From CBFHWY01 sp965659675 (GTDB lineage: Bacteria > Bacteroidota > Bacteroidia > Flavobacteriales_G > Salibacteraceae): DNA of 12,549 nt. The DNA is taken from assembly GCA_965659675.1 (NCBI GenBank), contig CBFHWY010000076.1, positions 1 to 12,549 on the forward strand, in the 5' to 3' direction. Positions 1-6,836 of the stretch are shown here, one piece after another (positions within the stretch are counted from its first letter, which is position 1; every line of letters starts with the position of its first letter). The notes below the pieces were generated by a model that made no database searches, was not told where the DNA came from, and was given only the letters and a program-made list of their open reading frames with translations. The position numbers and the translations under genes are program-made.

Positions 1-668
1 GCAGACTCAGGCTCCACTCTTAAAGCATTATCGTAGTAGAACTCAGTATTTGGATCATTGGCAATGCCAAATAGTAATCCCAATTGCATCCAGGCCTCAT
101 AAAAATCAGGGTCTTGTTCGCTGGCTGTAAGAAAACTACTCACTGCCTTTGCGCTATCGCCTGCTTCTTTGAAGTTCAGTCCCTTCAGAAAGTAGGCCTC
201 CGCATTGTATACATCAATCTTTAAGGCTTCATTAGCCTCCTTAATACTCTCCTTGTAGTTTTGGACAAATAAAAAGATACGGCTCAGCAGGAGACGCGAT
301 TCAATATGATCGGGTTGAAGCTCTACAGCCTTCTTCACATTGTCATGGGCTTCCTTGACTGAACCGCGGTCTAACTTCCAAAGTGCTCGATAATAATAGG
401 TTCTGGCATCAGAACTATCCATTTTTGTGATCAGGTCCAGGTCGGCCATGGCAGATTCCATATCTCCAGAATCCTGATAGAGGATCTTTGCCCGCTCAAA
501 GTACAGCTCCTTGTCATTAGGCTCTTCAACAATTTGATCGTTGAGAGAGTCCAAGGTTGTGAGTTCTTCCATTTTCGGAGGAGCTTCTTTTGGAGCTTCC
601 GAACAGGAATACACAAATAGAATTGTTAGAAATAAACCCTGCCTCAGAACCATAGGCCGAAAGTACAT
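1..668 (-). CDS. TPR-repeat lipoprotein, C-terminus cut by window edge
   Basis: The 222 visible codons give a lipoprotein signal peptide followed by tetratricopeptide-like helices. The N-terminus is hydrophobic (GLFLTILFVYSC), with Cys22 in a VYSC lipobox, so the mature protein is probably lipid-anchored in the envelope. A short Pro/Glu-rich linker (about residues 23-50) leads into roughly five TPR-like units of about 34 residues, for example around 52-85, 86-119, 120-153 and 154-187, with typical pieces such as YYYRALWKLDRG, AVELQPDH and AEAYFLKGLNFKEAGD. TPR proteins usually serve as protein-binding scaffolds; no partner can be named here. An in-frame TAA lies two codons upstream of the ATG at 668, so translation starts there or at the ATG at 653, which gives a shorter but still valid signal peptide. 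The gene begins 27 nt after the recA stop on the same strand, so cotranscription with recA is likely. The stop codon lies outside the window. Confidence 0.85.
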   Translation of the reverse strand, partial: MYFRPMVLRQGLFLTILFVYSCSEAPKEAPPKMEELTTLDSLNDQIVEEPNDKELYFERAKILYQDSGDMESAMADLDLITKMDSSDARTYYYRALWKLDRGSVKEAHDNVKKAVELQPDHIESRLLLSRIFLFVQNYKESIKEANEALKIDVYNAEAYFLKGLNFKEAGDSAKAVSSFLTASEQDPDFYEAWMQLGLLFGIANDPNTEFYYDNALRVEPES

Positions 669-695
669 CAGTTAAATGGTCCTGAAAAGCTCAAC

Positions 696-1697
696 TTAGC
701 TGGCGGAAATGATCTCTTTGATCTTATTCTCCAACTCCTCGGCAAGCTCCGGGTTGTCTGCGATCAATGCCTTTACAGCATCACGTCCCTGACCAAGTTT
801 AGTATCATCATAACTGAACCAGGAGCCACTTTTCTTAATGATCTCGTGGTCTACCGCAAGATCCAGGATCTCACCTGTTTTGGAAATTCCCTGACCATAC
901 ATGATATCGAATTCTGCCCTTCTAAATGGAGGGGCGATCTTGTTCTTGACCACCTTTACCTTAGTTCGGTTTCCAATGACCTCATCACCATTTTTAATTT
1001 GGCTTGAACGACGTATATCAATTCGAATTGAAGAGTAGAACTTCAATGCATTACCACCCGTGGTTGTTTCAGGATTACCAAACATCACACCGATCTTCTC
1101 TCTAAGCTGATTGATGAAAATGCAGCAGCAACCTGTTTTATTGATGGTACCTGTGAGTTTTCTCAGAGCTTGCGACATCAACCTGGCCTGAAGACCCATC
1201 ACAGAATCTCCCATTTCACCTTCGATCTCTGCTTTTGGTGTTAGCGCAGCAACTGAGTCAATGACGATCAGATCCAGCGCTCCTGAACGGATCAGGTTTT
1301 CAGTGATCTCCAGCGCCTGCTCGCCATTGTCAGGTTGCGAGATCAAGAGATTCTCTGTATCAACACCCAGTTTTTCGGCATAAAAACGATCAAACGCGTG
1401 CTCAGCATCCACAATAGCTGCTATGCCTCCTTGCTTTTGTACTTCGGCGATGGCGTGGATCGCAAGGGTAGTTTTACCCGATGACTCAGGACCAAAGATC
1501 TCAACGATCCTTCCTTTTGGAAATCCGCCTATTCCGAGCGCCATATCCAGCGTGAGTGAGCCCGAGGGAATCGCATCCACATCTTCCACAGCCTCATCTC
1601 CAAGCTTCATGACCGCTCCTCGGCCATAGGTCTTTTCTAATTTATCAACTGTTAATTGTAGTGCTTTGAGCTTTTCTTTTGCGATATCTTTTGCCAT
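696..1697 (-). CDS. recA: Recombinase RecA
   Basis: RecA is the cytoplasmic strand-exchange ATPase that forms filaments on single-stranded DNA for homologous recombination and repair. The 333-residue product is clear family: Walker A GPESSGKT at 69-76, the catalytic Glu in AEH at 99, Walker B LIVID at 143-147, DNA-binding loop L1 around 160-168 (GEMGDSVMG) and loop L2 from about 197 to 217 (starting QLREKIG, containing NPETTTGG). Residues 190-192 are three consecutive cysteines just before L2; as far as I recall this is usual in Bacteroidota RecA. It is shorter than E. coli RecA (353) and ends ENKIKEIISAS, without the strongly acidic C-terminal tail that damps filament loading in E. coli. The ATG start gives the usual short N-terminal helix. 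No LexA-type palindrome was recognised upstream; a TACATTTG promoter element was. The TPR lipoprotein gene follows 27 nt downstream. Confidence 0.99.
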   Translation of the reverse strand: MAKDIAKEKLKALQLTVDKLEKTYGRGAVMKLGDEAVEDVDAIPSGSLTLDMALGIGGFPKGRIVEIFGPESSGKTTLAIHAIAEVQKQGGIAAIVDAEHAFDRFYAEKLGVDTENLLISQPDNGEQALEITENLIRSGALDLIVIDSVAALTPKAEIEGEMGDSVMGLQARLMSQALRKLTGTINKTGCCCIFINQLREKIGVMFGNPETTTGGNALKFYSSIRIDIRRSSQIKNGDEVIGNRTKVKVVKNKIAPPFRRAEFDIMYGQGISKTGEILDLAVDHEIIKKSGSWFSYDDTKLGQGRDAVKALIADNPELAEELENKIKEIISAS

Positions 1698-1719
1698 AAT
1701 CCTTGAATTTGAAGCAAAT

Positions 1720-1727
1720 CAAATGTA
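1720..1727 (-). promoter_or_regulatory. Candidate -7 element of the recA promoter
   Basis: On the minus strand this reads TACATTTG, an exact match to the Bacteroidota -7 consensus TAnnTTTG, 22 nt before the recA ATG. Transcription would start about 7 nt downstream, giving a very short leader. No convincing TTG-type -33 box sits at the usual spacing. It lies in the 83-bp gap between bcp and recA, so recA probably has its own promoter. Confidence 0.5.
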
Positions 1728-1780
1728 GCAGAATGTAACCTATTTACACTCTGAATTCCGTATAAAAGTATTCCACAGAC

Positions 1781-2236
1781 TTAGGCCTCTACCGCCTCGA
1801 GAATTTGCTCAGCATGTGCCTTGGTATTCACCTTGTCAAAGATCTTCTTGATCTTTCCTTCACCATTAATAACAAAGGTCTTTCGGTGGATGCCTTCATA
1901 CTCTCTACCCATGAACTTCTTCGGACCCCAAACGCCATATGCATTGATGATCTCTTTTTCGGTATCCGGAAGCAGGCTAAATGGAAGGTCGTATTTCTCA
2001 GCGAATTTCTTGTGTTTGGCATCTGTATCTGCACTTACTCCAATGACCGTATATCCCTTGTCCAGCAATAGCTGGTGATTATCTCTTAGATTACAGGCTT
2101 CTTTGGTGCAACCCGGGGTATCATCTTTGGGATAGAAATACAAAATCACATTTTCTCCTTTGTGATCCGACAGCTTGACATTCTTTCCATTCTGATCAAC
2201 TGATTCAAACTCTGGTGCTTTATCTCCTTCTTTCAT
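1781..2236 (-). CDS. bcp: Thioredoxin-dependent peroxiredoxin, BCP/PrxQ type
   Basis: This 151-residue cytoplasmic peroxiredoxin reduces hydrogen peroxide and organic hydroperoxides with electrons from thioredoxin. The active site FYPKDDTPGCTKEACNLRD contains Thr40, peroxidatic Cys43 and, five residues on, Cys48. This spacing matches the atypical two-cysteine BCP/PrxQ subclass (E. coli Cys45/Cys50). Arg118 in GIHRKTFVI is the expected third active-site residue. The length is normal for the family and the ATG start at 2236 places the N-terminal MKEGDKAPEF strand correctly. It is divergent from nth across 145 bp, and its stop lies 83 nt upstream of the recA start on the same strand. I found no exact TAnnTTTG element for it in the bcp-nth gap. 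A peroxidase beside nth fits a shared role in limiting and repairing oxidative damage, but co-regulation is inference. Confidence 0.97.
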   Translation of the reverse strand: MKEGDKAPEFESVDQNGKNVKLSDHKGENVILYFYPKDDTPGCTKEACNLRDNHQLLLDKGYTVIGVSADTDAKHKKFAEKYDLPFSLLPDTEKEIINAYGVWGPKKFMGREYEGIHRKTFVINGEGKIKKIFDKVNTKAHAEQILEAVEA

Positions 2237-2312
2237 TCCTTATTTTATTATGCTATTTGTACAACAAACGAAGCTCTAAAAGTTTCATGGAAATTCCAAA
2301 GTTTGAACTTCT

Positions 2313-2342
2313 TTTGACTGACATTCATTTATGTCAACAAAA
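2313..2342. repeat. Imperfect dyad in the bcp-nth intergenic region
   Basis: TGACAT (2319-2324) and ATGTCA (2331-2336) form a perfect 6-bp inverted repeat around a 6-nt spacer. After three mismatches the symmetry resumes with TTT at 2313-2315 and AAA at 2340-2342. The dyad sits 40-69 nt before the nth start in a divergent promoter region, where a transcription-factor operator would be plausible. No regulator can be assigned and it may be chance. Apart from it, I see only AT-rich sequence in the gap. Confidence 0.3.
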
Positions 2343-2381
2343 CTTGACCTTTGATGTACTTACTAAAGCAAGCATAGAAGA

Positions 2382-3026
2382 ATGACCAAAAAAGAGAAAG
2401 TTCAATTTGTGATAGACACCCTGGAAGAACTGTACCCCGAAACCCCTGTTCCATTGGACCACGATGACCCATACACCCTGCTCATTGCTGTTCTCCTATC
2501 CGCCCAATGCACTGATGAGCGAGTAAACAAGATCACTCCTTTGCTTTTTCGAGAAGCGAGAACACCAGCTCAGATGGTGCTGCTGAGTGTCGAAGAAATT
2601 AAAGACATCATCAGACCTTGTGGACTTTCTCCTGCTAAATCGAAAGCTATTCACCGATTGTCAGAGATCTTACTGGAAAAACACAATGCTCAGGTTCCCA
2701 ATACATTTGAAGAGCTAGAAGCCCTTCCAGGAGTGGGACACAAAACAGCATCTGTAGTGATGGCACAGGCTTTTGGCGTTCCCGCCTTTCCTGTGGATAC
2801 TCACATCCATCGTTTGATGTATCGGTGGGGGCTTTCCAATGGTAAAAGTGTGGTGCAAACAGAGCGGGATGCCAAGCGACTATTTCCCAAGGAGCTCTGG
2901 AATAAACTGCATCTTCAAATCATCTTCTATGGTAGAGAACACAGCCCAGCCAGAGGATTTGACCCACGAAATGGGATCATAGAAAGTAAGATCGGTAGAA
3001 AAAGCCTCTTTAAAGGCCTTAATTAA
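2382..3026 (+). CDS. nth: Endonuclease III, variant lacking the [4Fe-4S] cysteines
   Basis: Nth is a base-excision-repair DNA glycosylase/AP lyase that removes oxidised pyrimidines. The 214-residue product has the LSAQCTD segment (39-45), the helix-hairpin-helix LPGVGHKTA (115-123) with the Schiff-base Lys121, and the catalytic Asp139 in VDTHIHR. These align without gaps to E. coli Lys120 and Asp138. The usual C-terminal iron-sulfur motif (Cys-X6-Cys-X2-Cys-X5-Cys; E. coli 187, 194, 197, 203) is absent. The region keeps its length (YGREHSPARGFDPRNG onward), but the four positions are Ser188, Pro195, Gly198 and Ile204. Both catalytic residues remain, so a working cluster-less enzyme is more likely than a pseudogene. 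The ATG follows closely on the bcp-nth gap. The last 8 nt overlap the convergent small gene. Alternatives such as MutY are unlikely because of the length and the HhH-Lys. Confidence 0.95.
   Translation: MTKKEKVQFVIDTLEELYPETPVPLDHDDPYTLLIAVLLSAQCTDERVNKITPLLFREARTPAQMVLLSVEEIKDIIRPCGLSPAKSKAIHRLSEILLEKHNAQVPNTFEELEALPGVGHKTASVVMAQAFGVPAFPVDTHIHRLMYRWGLSNGKSVVQTERDAKRLFPKELWNKLHLQIIFYGREHSPARGFDPRNGIIESKIGRKSLFKGLN
2999..3020 (-). terminator. Weak intrinsic terminator for the leftward sigma/small-protein transcript
   Basis: On the minus strand AAGGCCT, loop TTAAAG and AGGCTTT form a 7-bp stem with one G-U pair, followed by further T residues and then C. It begins at the stop codon of the 64-residue small gene and lies inside the 3' end of nth. 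On the plus strand the same stem has a mismatch and no T tract, so it should act mainly on leftward transcripts. The stem is short and AT-rich. Confidence 0.4.
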
Positions 3027-3213
3027 GCAACTGCTCAAAACGCCCCACCAATTTACTCGGACGGTTTGAGTAGGCTTTAGAATAGCTGAGAATGTTGCTG
3101 ATACTCCTGCTAGAAGGTTTGACTTCTTTCTGACGAAGACCTAAATCTTCCAGTAATTTTTTTTCGTTACGCGCAAATTGCGCAAGATCGTCAAGGGTAA
3201 AGGTCTTGTCCAT
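3019..3213 (-). CDS. Small conserved-looking protein downstream of the ECF sigma gene
   Basis: The 64-residue product has no function I can name. It has no signal peptide, membrane segment or cysteine, so it should be cytoplasmic. The N-terminal half (MDKTFTLDDLAQFARNEKKL) is charged and likely helical. The C-terminal half contains SISNILSYSKAYS and is more basic. The frame can be extended two codons to a TTG at 3219, but the ATG at 3213 is the better start. The gene begins 66 nt after the sigma-factor stop on the same strand, and no TAnnTTTG element was found between them, so one transcript is likely. A small soluble protein encoded immediately after a sigma gene could be a regulator of that sigma factor; this is inference from position. 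Its 3' end overlaps convergent nth by 8 nt. Confidence 0.7.
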   Translation of the reverse strand: MDKTFTLDDLAQFARNEKKLLEDLGLRQKEVKPSSRSISNILSYSKAYSNRPSKLVGRFEQLLN

Positions 3214-3279
3214 AAGCAATATGTATTTGTGTTTATCATCGCTTATAGAACGTGACCATTTTAAGTTTAGTATGAAATG

Positions 3280-3867
3280 CTAAAATTTTGTCATTTCAAT
3301 ATTGTGCTCCTTGATCATTTTACGCAGATTGATCAACGCATAACGCATTCTACCCAAAGCTGTATTTATGCTCACATTCGTATCCTCAGCGATCTCTTTA
3401 AAGCTCATTTGCTGATACAAACGCATCTTAAGCACATCCTTTTGCTCATCTGGTAGAAACTCGATCAGCTTCTGAAGATCCTGCTTCACCTGATTGTCGA
3501 ACAACTCATCTTCAATTACAGGATTATCATCTTTGATGGTATCGAAAATGTTGTACTCATCTGTAGAGTGAACCATTCTCATTCGTTTTCCTTTACGGAA
3601 ATGGTCGATGACCAGGTTGTGCGCAATACGCATCACCCAGGGAAGGAATTTACCTTCTTCATTGTAATTTCCAGACTTTAAGGTCTTGATTACTTTAATG
3701 AAAGTATCCTGGAAGATATCTTCTGCGAGGTCAAGATCCTTGACCATCTTAATGATATAACCATACACTTTGTCCTTGTGCATAGCCAATAATTTCTCGA
3801 GGGCAATTTCATCTCCACGGATGTATTGCTGCACGAGTTCTTTTTCTGAAAGGGAATTCATAGACAT
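3280..3867 (-). CDS. ECF-type (sigma-70 family) RNA polymerase sigma factor
   Basis: The 195-residue protein has sigma-70 region 2 at about 23-96, including EDIFQDTFIKVIKTL and the helix FLPWVMRIAHNLVIDHFRK for -10 recognition. A variable acidic linker (about 100-130) follows. Region 4 at about 133-190 contains LPDEQKDVLKMRLYQQMSFKEIAEDTNVSINTALGR (split here as LPDEQKDVLKMRL, then YQQMSFKEIAEDTN and VSINTALGR), a helix-turn-helix. It lacks regions 1 and 3, as ECF sigmas do. No membrane anti-sigma gene is adjacent; only the small soluble gene follows. The ATG at 3867 is used here; an ATG at 3861 would remove two residues. Upstream are a TACTTTTG element shared symmetrically with uvrA and an inverted repeat that reaches the start codon. 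The regulon cannot be told from the sequence, but divergence from uvrA and closeness to nth, bcp and recA suggest a general or stress role. Confidence 0.93.
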   Translation of the reverse strand: MSMNSLSEKELVQQYIRGDEIALEKLLAMHKDKVYGYIIKMVKDLDLAEDIFQDTFIKVIKTLKSGNYNEEGKFLPWVMRIAHNLVIDHFRKGKRMRMVHSTDEYNIFDTIKDDNPVIEDELFDNQVKQDLQKLIEFLPDEQKDVLKMRLYQQMSFKEIAEDTNVSINTALGRMRYALINLRKMIKEHNIEMTKF

Positions 3868-3921
3868 AATATTTACGTTTTTAATTAGACTGAATATGGG
3901 GTGTGGTCTACGTAAATGTTA
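3867..3921. repeat. Inverted repeat over the sigma-gene leader and start codon
   Basis: Arms at 3867-3878 and 3910-3921 match at 11 of 12 positions (core ATTTACGT and ACGTAAAT are perfect), separated by 31 nt. In the leftward transcript they would form a stem with a 31-nt loop whose 3' arm ends on the A of the sigma ATG, so it could hide the translation start. As DNA, the arms sit about 43 bp apart, near four helical turns, which would also suit paired operator sites. Either role is inference. Confidence 0.4.
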
Positions 3922-3989
3922 ATCTATAGGCGTGTGATTTTGATTAAAACAATAAAAGTTTGCGTTCGTTTAGCTCTCAACGCTATTAG

Positions 3990-3997
3990 CAAAAGTA
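3990..3997 (-). promoter_or_regulatory. Candidate -7 element of the sigma-gene promoter
   Basis: The minus strand reads TACTTTTG, an exact TAnnTTTG match. Transcription would begin near 3983 and give a leader of about 115 nt that includes the inverted repeat at the start codon. It is one arm of a perfect 9-bp inverted repeat whose other arm is the uvrA element. A TTG lies upstream but at a spacing of only 15 nt, shorter than usual. Confidence 0.45.
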
Positions 3998-4004
3998 AGA
4001 AAAG

Positions 4005-4012
4005 TACTTTTG
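4005..4012 (+). promoter_or_regulatory. Candidate -7 element of the uvrA promoter
   Basis: TACTTTTG matches the Bacteroidota -7 consensus exactly and lies 28 nt before the uvrA GTG, so the leader would be about 20 nt. No good -33 TTG is present at normal spacing. Only 7 bp separate it from the mirror-image element of the sigma gene, so polymerase could hardly occupy both promoters at once. Confidence 0.5.
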
Positions 4013-4040
4013 CAATCTTCTTATTTACAAATATTAACGA

Positions 4041-6836
4041 GTGAACGGCGAAATTAGTATAGACGACTACATCCGCATCCATGGTGCCAGGATGCATAAC
4101 TTAAAGAATATCGATGTTGATATTCCTAGAAACAAATTGGTCGTTATCACCGGTCTCTCAGGTTCTGGAAAATCCTCGCTTGCCTTTGATACGCTTTATG
4201 CAGAGGGGCAAAGACGGTATGTCGAAAGCCTTTCTTCCTATGCACGACAGTTTCTTGGGAAGATCGATAAGCCTGCTGTTGACAACATCGATGGCATAGC
4301 CCCAGCAATAGCAATTGAGCAAAAAGTAAACAGTCGATCAAGCAGATCTACAGTTGGTACAGCTACTGAGATATATGATTATTTAAAGCTTCTCTTCTCC
4401 AGAACAGGAAAGATCTACTCACCTGTGAGCGGAAAAGAGGTCACTCGACAAAGCCCTGAGGATGTGTCTGATTTCATTCACGCTCAGGATGAGGGCCTAA
4501 AGGTGATGTTGAGCTGTCCTATCGACAAAAGCCTCAATGAGGCTACAGAATACTATGCTCAGGAAGGCTTTAGCAGGTTTATTCTTAACGGGAAAGCGAT
4601 GCGGATCGATCAGCTCACCGGAGATGAAAAAGTTGATGAATTGGAGCTTCTCATCGACCGCTTCAGTGTTAAAAAAGAGGATGAAGATAACCAGAGCAGG
4701 ATATTTGAATCAATAGAAAGAGCCTACACGGAAGGGAATGAGAACTGTCGGGTATATGTGCAGTCTGGAAATGAGTTTAAGGCATACAATTTCAACAAGC
4801 GTCTTGAACTGGATGGAATACATTTCGAAGAACCAAACCTGAACTTCTTCAGCTTCAACAACCCTTTCGGTGCCTGTAAGCGTTGCGAAGGATTCGGAAG
4901 TATCATCGGCATCGATGAAGACCTGGTGATCCCAAACAAACAACTGAGTATTTATGAGGATGCCATCGTTTGTTGGAAAGGAGAAAAAATGTCTGCCTGG
5001 AAAGAGGAGCTGATCTTAGCTGCCGACAATTTTGACTTCCCAGTTCATCGACCATATTTCGAGCTGTCTGGTGAACAAAAGCATCTTCTTTGGACGGGAA
5101 ATGAATATTTCAAAGGGCTCAATGAGTTCTTTGAATACCTGGAAGAAAAATCCTACAAGATCCAGTTTCGGGTGATGCTTTCAAGGTATAGAGGGAAAAC
5201 CCTTTGTCCCGACTGCGATGGAACACGTTTGAGGGCCGATGCTAAACATGTAAAGGTCAGCGGAAAAAATATCACAGAACTTGTTTTAATGCCGATCGAT
5301 CAACTCTATGACTGGTTCAAAGAGCTGGAATTGGATGAATACCAGAAAAGTGTTTCGAAGCGTATTTTGACAGAGATCAATTCTCGCCTGAGATGCATGC
5401 TCGACGTTGGCCTATCGTACCTGAACTTGAATAGGCTCTCCTCTAGCCTATCGGGTGGTGAGACTCAGCGCATCAATTTGGCGACCTCCATAGGAAGTAG
5501 TCTTGTGGGGTCGATGTATATTCTTGATGAACCAAGTATTGGTCTGCACCCTAGAGACACCCAAAGGTTGATCAAGGTTCTCAAAGAGTTAAGAGATCTG
5601 GGTAATACCGTCATCATCGTTGAGCACGATGATGAGATCATACGATCAGCAGATCACGTGATCGACCTTGGTCCAGATGCTGGTTCAAATGGTGGAAGAG
5701 TTGTGTTCGACGGCAGTTTGGATGAGTTGGATCAGGCAACGGAAAGTTGGACCGCCAAATATCTTCTAGGTGAGGATACCATCGAGATTCCTTCCAGCAC
5801 CAGGGCATGGAAGCATAGTATTGAAGTCAGGGGCGCCTCAGAAAATAACCTCAAGAATATTGATGTGAACTTTCCTCTTCAGGTGCTTTGTGCGGTTACT
5901 GGCGTTAGTGGCTCAGGAAAGACCTCATTGGTAAGCAGTATACTCTATCCGGGAATCCAAAAGCTTTTGGGGAATTACGGGGATAAAACAGGTGAGCATC
6001 TCGCCATTACTGGTGACTTCAACAAGATCAGTCAGGTCGAATTTGTTGATCAAAACCCTATTGGGAAATCATCCAGAAGTAACCCGGTGACCTACATCAA
6101 AGCTTATGATGAGATTCGCAGCCTCTTTGCTTCAAATCCTCTGGCTAAACTGAGAGGCTATAAAGCTGCTCATTTCTCATTTAATGTAGATGGAGGCAGA
6201 TGTGACGTTTGTAAGGGTGAAGGCACCGTGACCATCGAAATGCAGTTCATGTCTGATATCAGCATGCCATGCGACAACTGTCATGGCAAAAGGTTCACGG
6301 AAGATATTCTTGAAGTAAAACACCGGGAGAAGTCGATCTCTGATATTCTGAACATGACCATTGATGAAGCAATGGATTTTTTCCGGGATGGCGATTCCAA
6401 CATCGAAAAGAGAGTAGCCCAAAAACTAAAACCACTTCAGGATGTAGGTCTTGGATATGTACACCTCGGTCAATCATCCAATACGCTTAGTGGTGGTGAG
6501 GCTCAGAGAATAAAACTTGCTTTTTACCTCACCAAAGGTGAAGTGGACGATGAAGATCGCATCCTTTTCATTTTTGATGAACCCACCACCGGACTTCATT
6601 TTCACGACATCAGCAAGCTGCTTAAATCGTTTAATGCACTCATTGAACTTGGACATTCAGTGATCGTGATCGAACACAATATGGAAGTGGTAAAAAGCGC
6701 AGACTGGGTTATTGACCTTGGTCTGGAAGGTGGAGATGCCGGCGGTCAGATCATTTTCGAAGGTCTTCCCTCTGACTTAGCTCAGAAAGAAGAATCTCAC
6801 ACTGGAAAGGCACTCAAAGCCCTATTTAGTAAATGA
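4041..6836 (+). CDS. uvrA: Excinuclease ABC subunit A
   Basis: UvrA is the damage-recognition ATPase of nucleotide excision repair; it dimerises, loads UvrB and belongs to the ABC superfamily. The 931-residue product has two ABC modules: Walker A GLSGSGKS (38-45), signature LSGGE (470-474) and Walker B ILDEP (494-498); then GVSGSGKT (621-628), LSGGE (816-820) and FDEP (845-848). The C-terminal zinc module is complete (Cys721, 724, 744, 747). The first zinc module keeps only its second pair (Cys279, Cys282); the positions matching E. coli Cys253/Cys256 are Leu255 and Asp258. A further CPDC pair is at 389-392. The second ATPase carries AFYLTKGEVDDEDRILFIF before DEPTTGLH, a form I associate with Bacteroidota. 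The start is GTG: an in-frame TAA ends 3 nt upstream and the IRIHGARMHNL strand needs this N-terminus. The 3' end overlaps the convergent surface-protein gene by 11 nt. Confidence 0.98.
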   Translation: MNGEISIDDYIRIHGARMHNLKNIDVDIPRNKLVVITGLSGSGKSSLAFDTLYAEGQRRYVESLSSYARQFLGKIDKPAVDNIDGIAPAIAIEQKVNSRSSRSTVGTATEIYDYLKLLFSRTGKIYSPVSGKEVTRQSPEDVSDFIHAQDEGLKVMLSCPIDKSLNEATEYYAQEGFSRFILNGKAMRIDQLTGDEKVDELELLIDRFSVKKEDEDNQSRIFESIERAYTEGNENCRVYVQSGNEFKAYNFNKRLELDGIHFEEPNLNFFSFNNPFGACKRCEGFGSIIGIDEDLVIPNKQLSIYEDAIVCWKGEKMSAWKEELILAADNFDFPVHRPYFELSGEQKHLLWTGNEYFKGLNEFFEYLEEKSYKIQFRVMLSRYRGKTLCPDCDGTRLRADAKHVKVSGKNITELVLMPIDQLYDWFKELELDEYQKSVSKRILTEINSRLRCMLDVGLSYLNLNRLSSSLSGGETQRINLATSIGSSLVGSMYILDEPSIGLHPRDTQRLIKVLKELRDLGNTVIIVEHDDEIIRSADHVIDLGPDAGSNGGRVVFDGSLDELDQATESWTAKYLLGEDTIEIPSSTRAWKHSIEVRGASENNLKNIDVNFPLQVLCAVTGVSGSGKTSLVSSILYPGIQKLLGNYGDKTGEHLAITGDFNKISQVEFVDQNPIGKSSRSNPVTYIKAYDEIRSLFASNPLAKLRGYKAAHFSFNVDGGRCDVCKGEGTVTIEMQFMSDISMPCDNCHGKRFTEDILEVKHREKSISDILNMTIDEAMDFFRDGDSNIEKRVAQKLKPLQDVGLGYVHLGQSSNTLSGGEAQRIKLAFYLTKGEVDDEDRILFIFDEPTTGLHFHDISKLLKSFNALIELGHSVIVIEHNMEVVKSADWVIDLGLEGGDAGGQIIFEGLPSDLAQKEESHTGKALKALFSK

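Noticed and set aside
431..616. A 61-codon minus-strand frame within the TPR lipoprotein
   Set aside because: It overlaps the lipoprotein in another frame. The lipoprotein frame has a signal peptide, lipobox and TPR pattern over 222 codons.
1698..1780. LexA-type SOS operator upstream of recA
   Set aside because: I looked for CTGT-N8-ACAG and GAAC-N4-GTTC type palindromes and saw none; only a TACATTTG promoter element is present.
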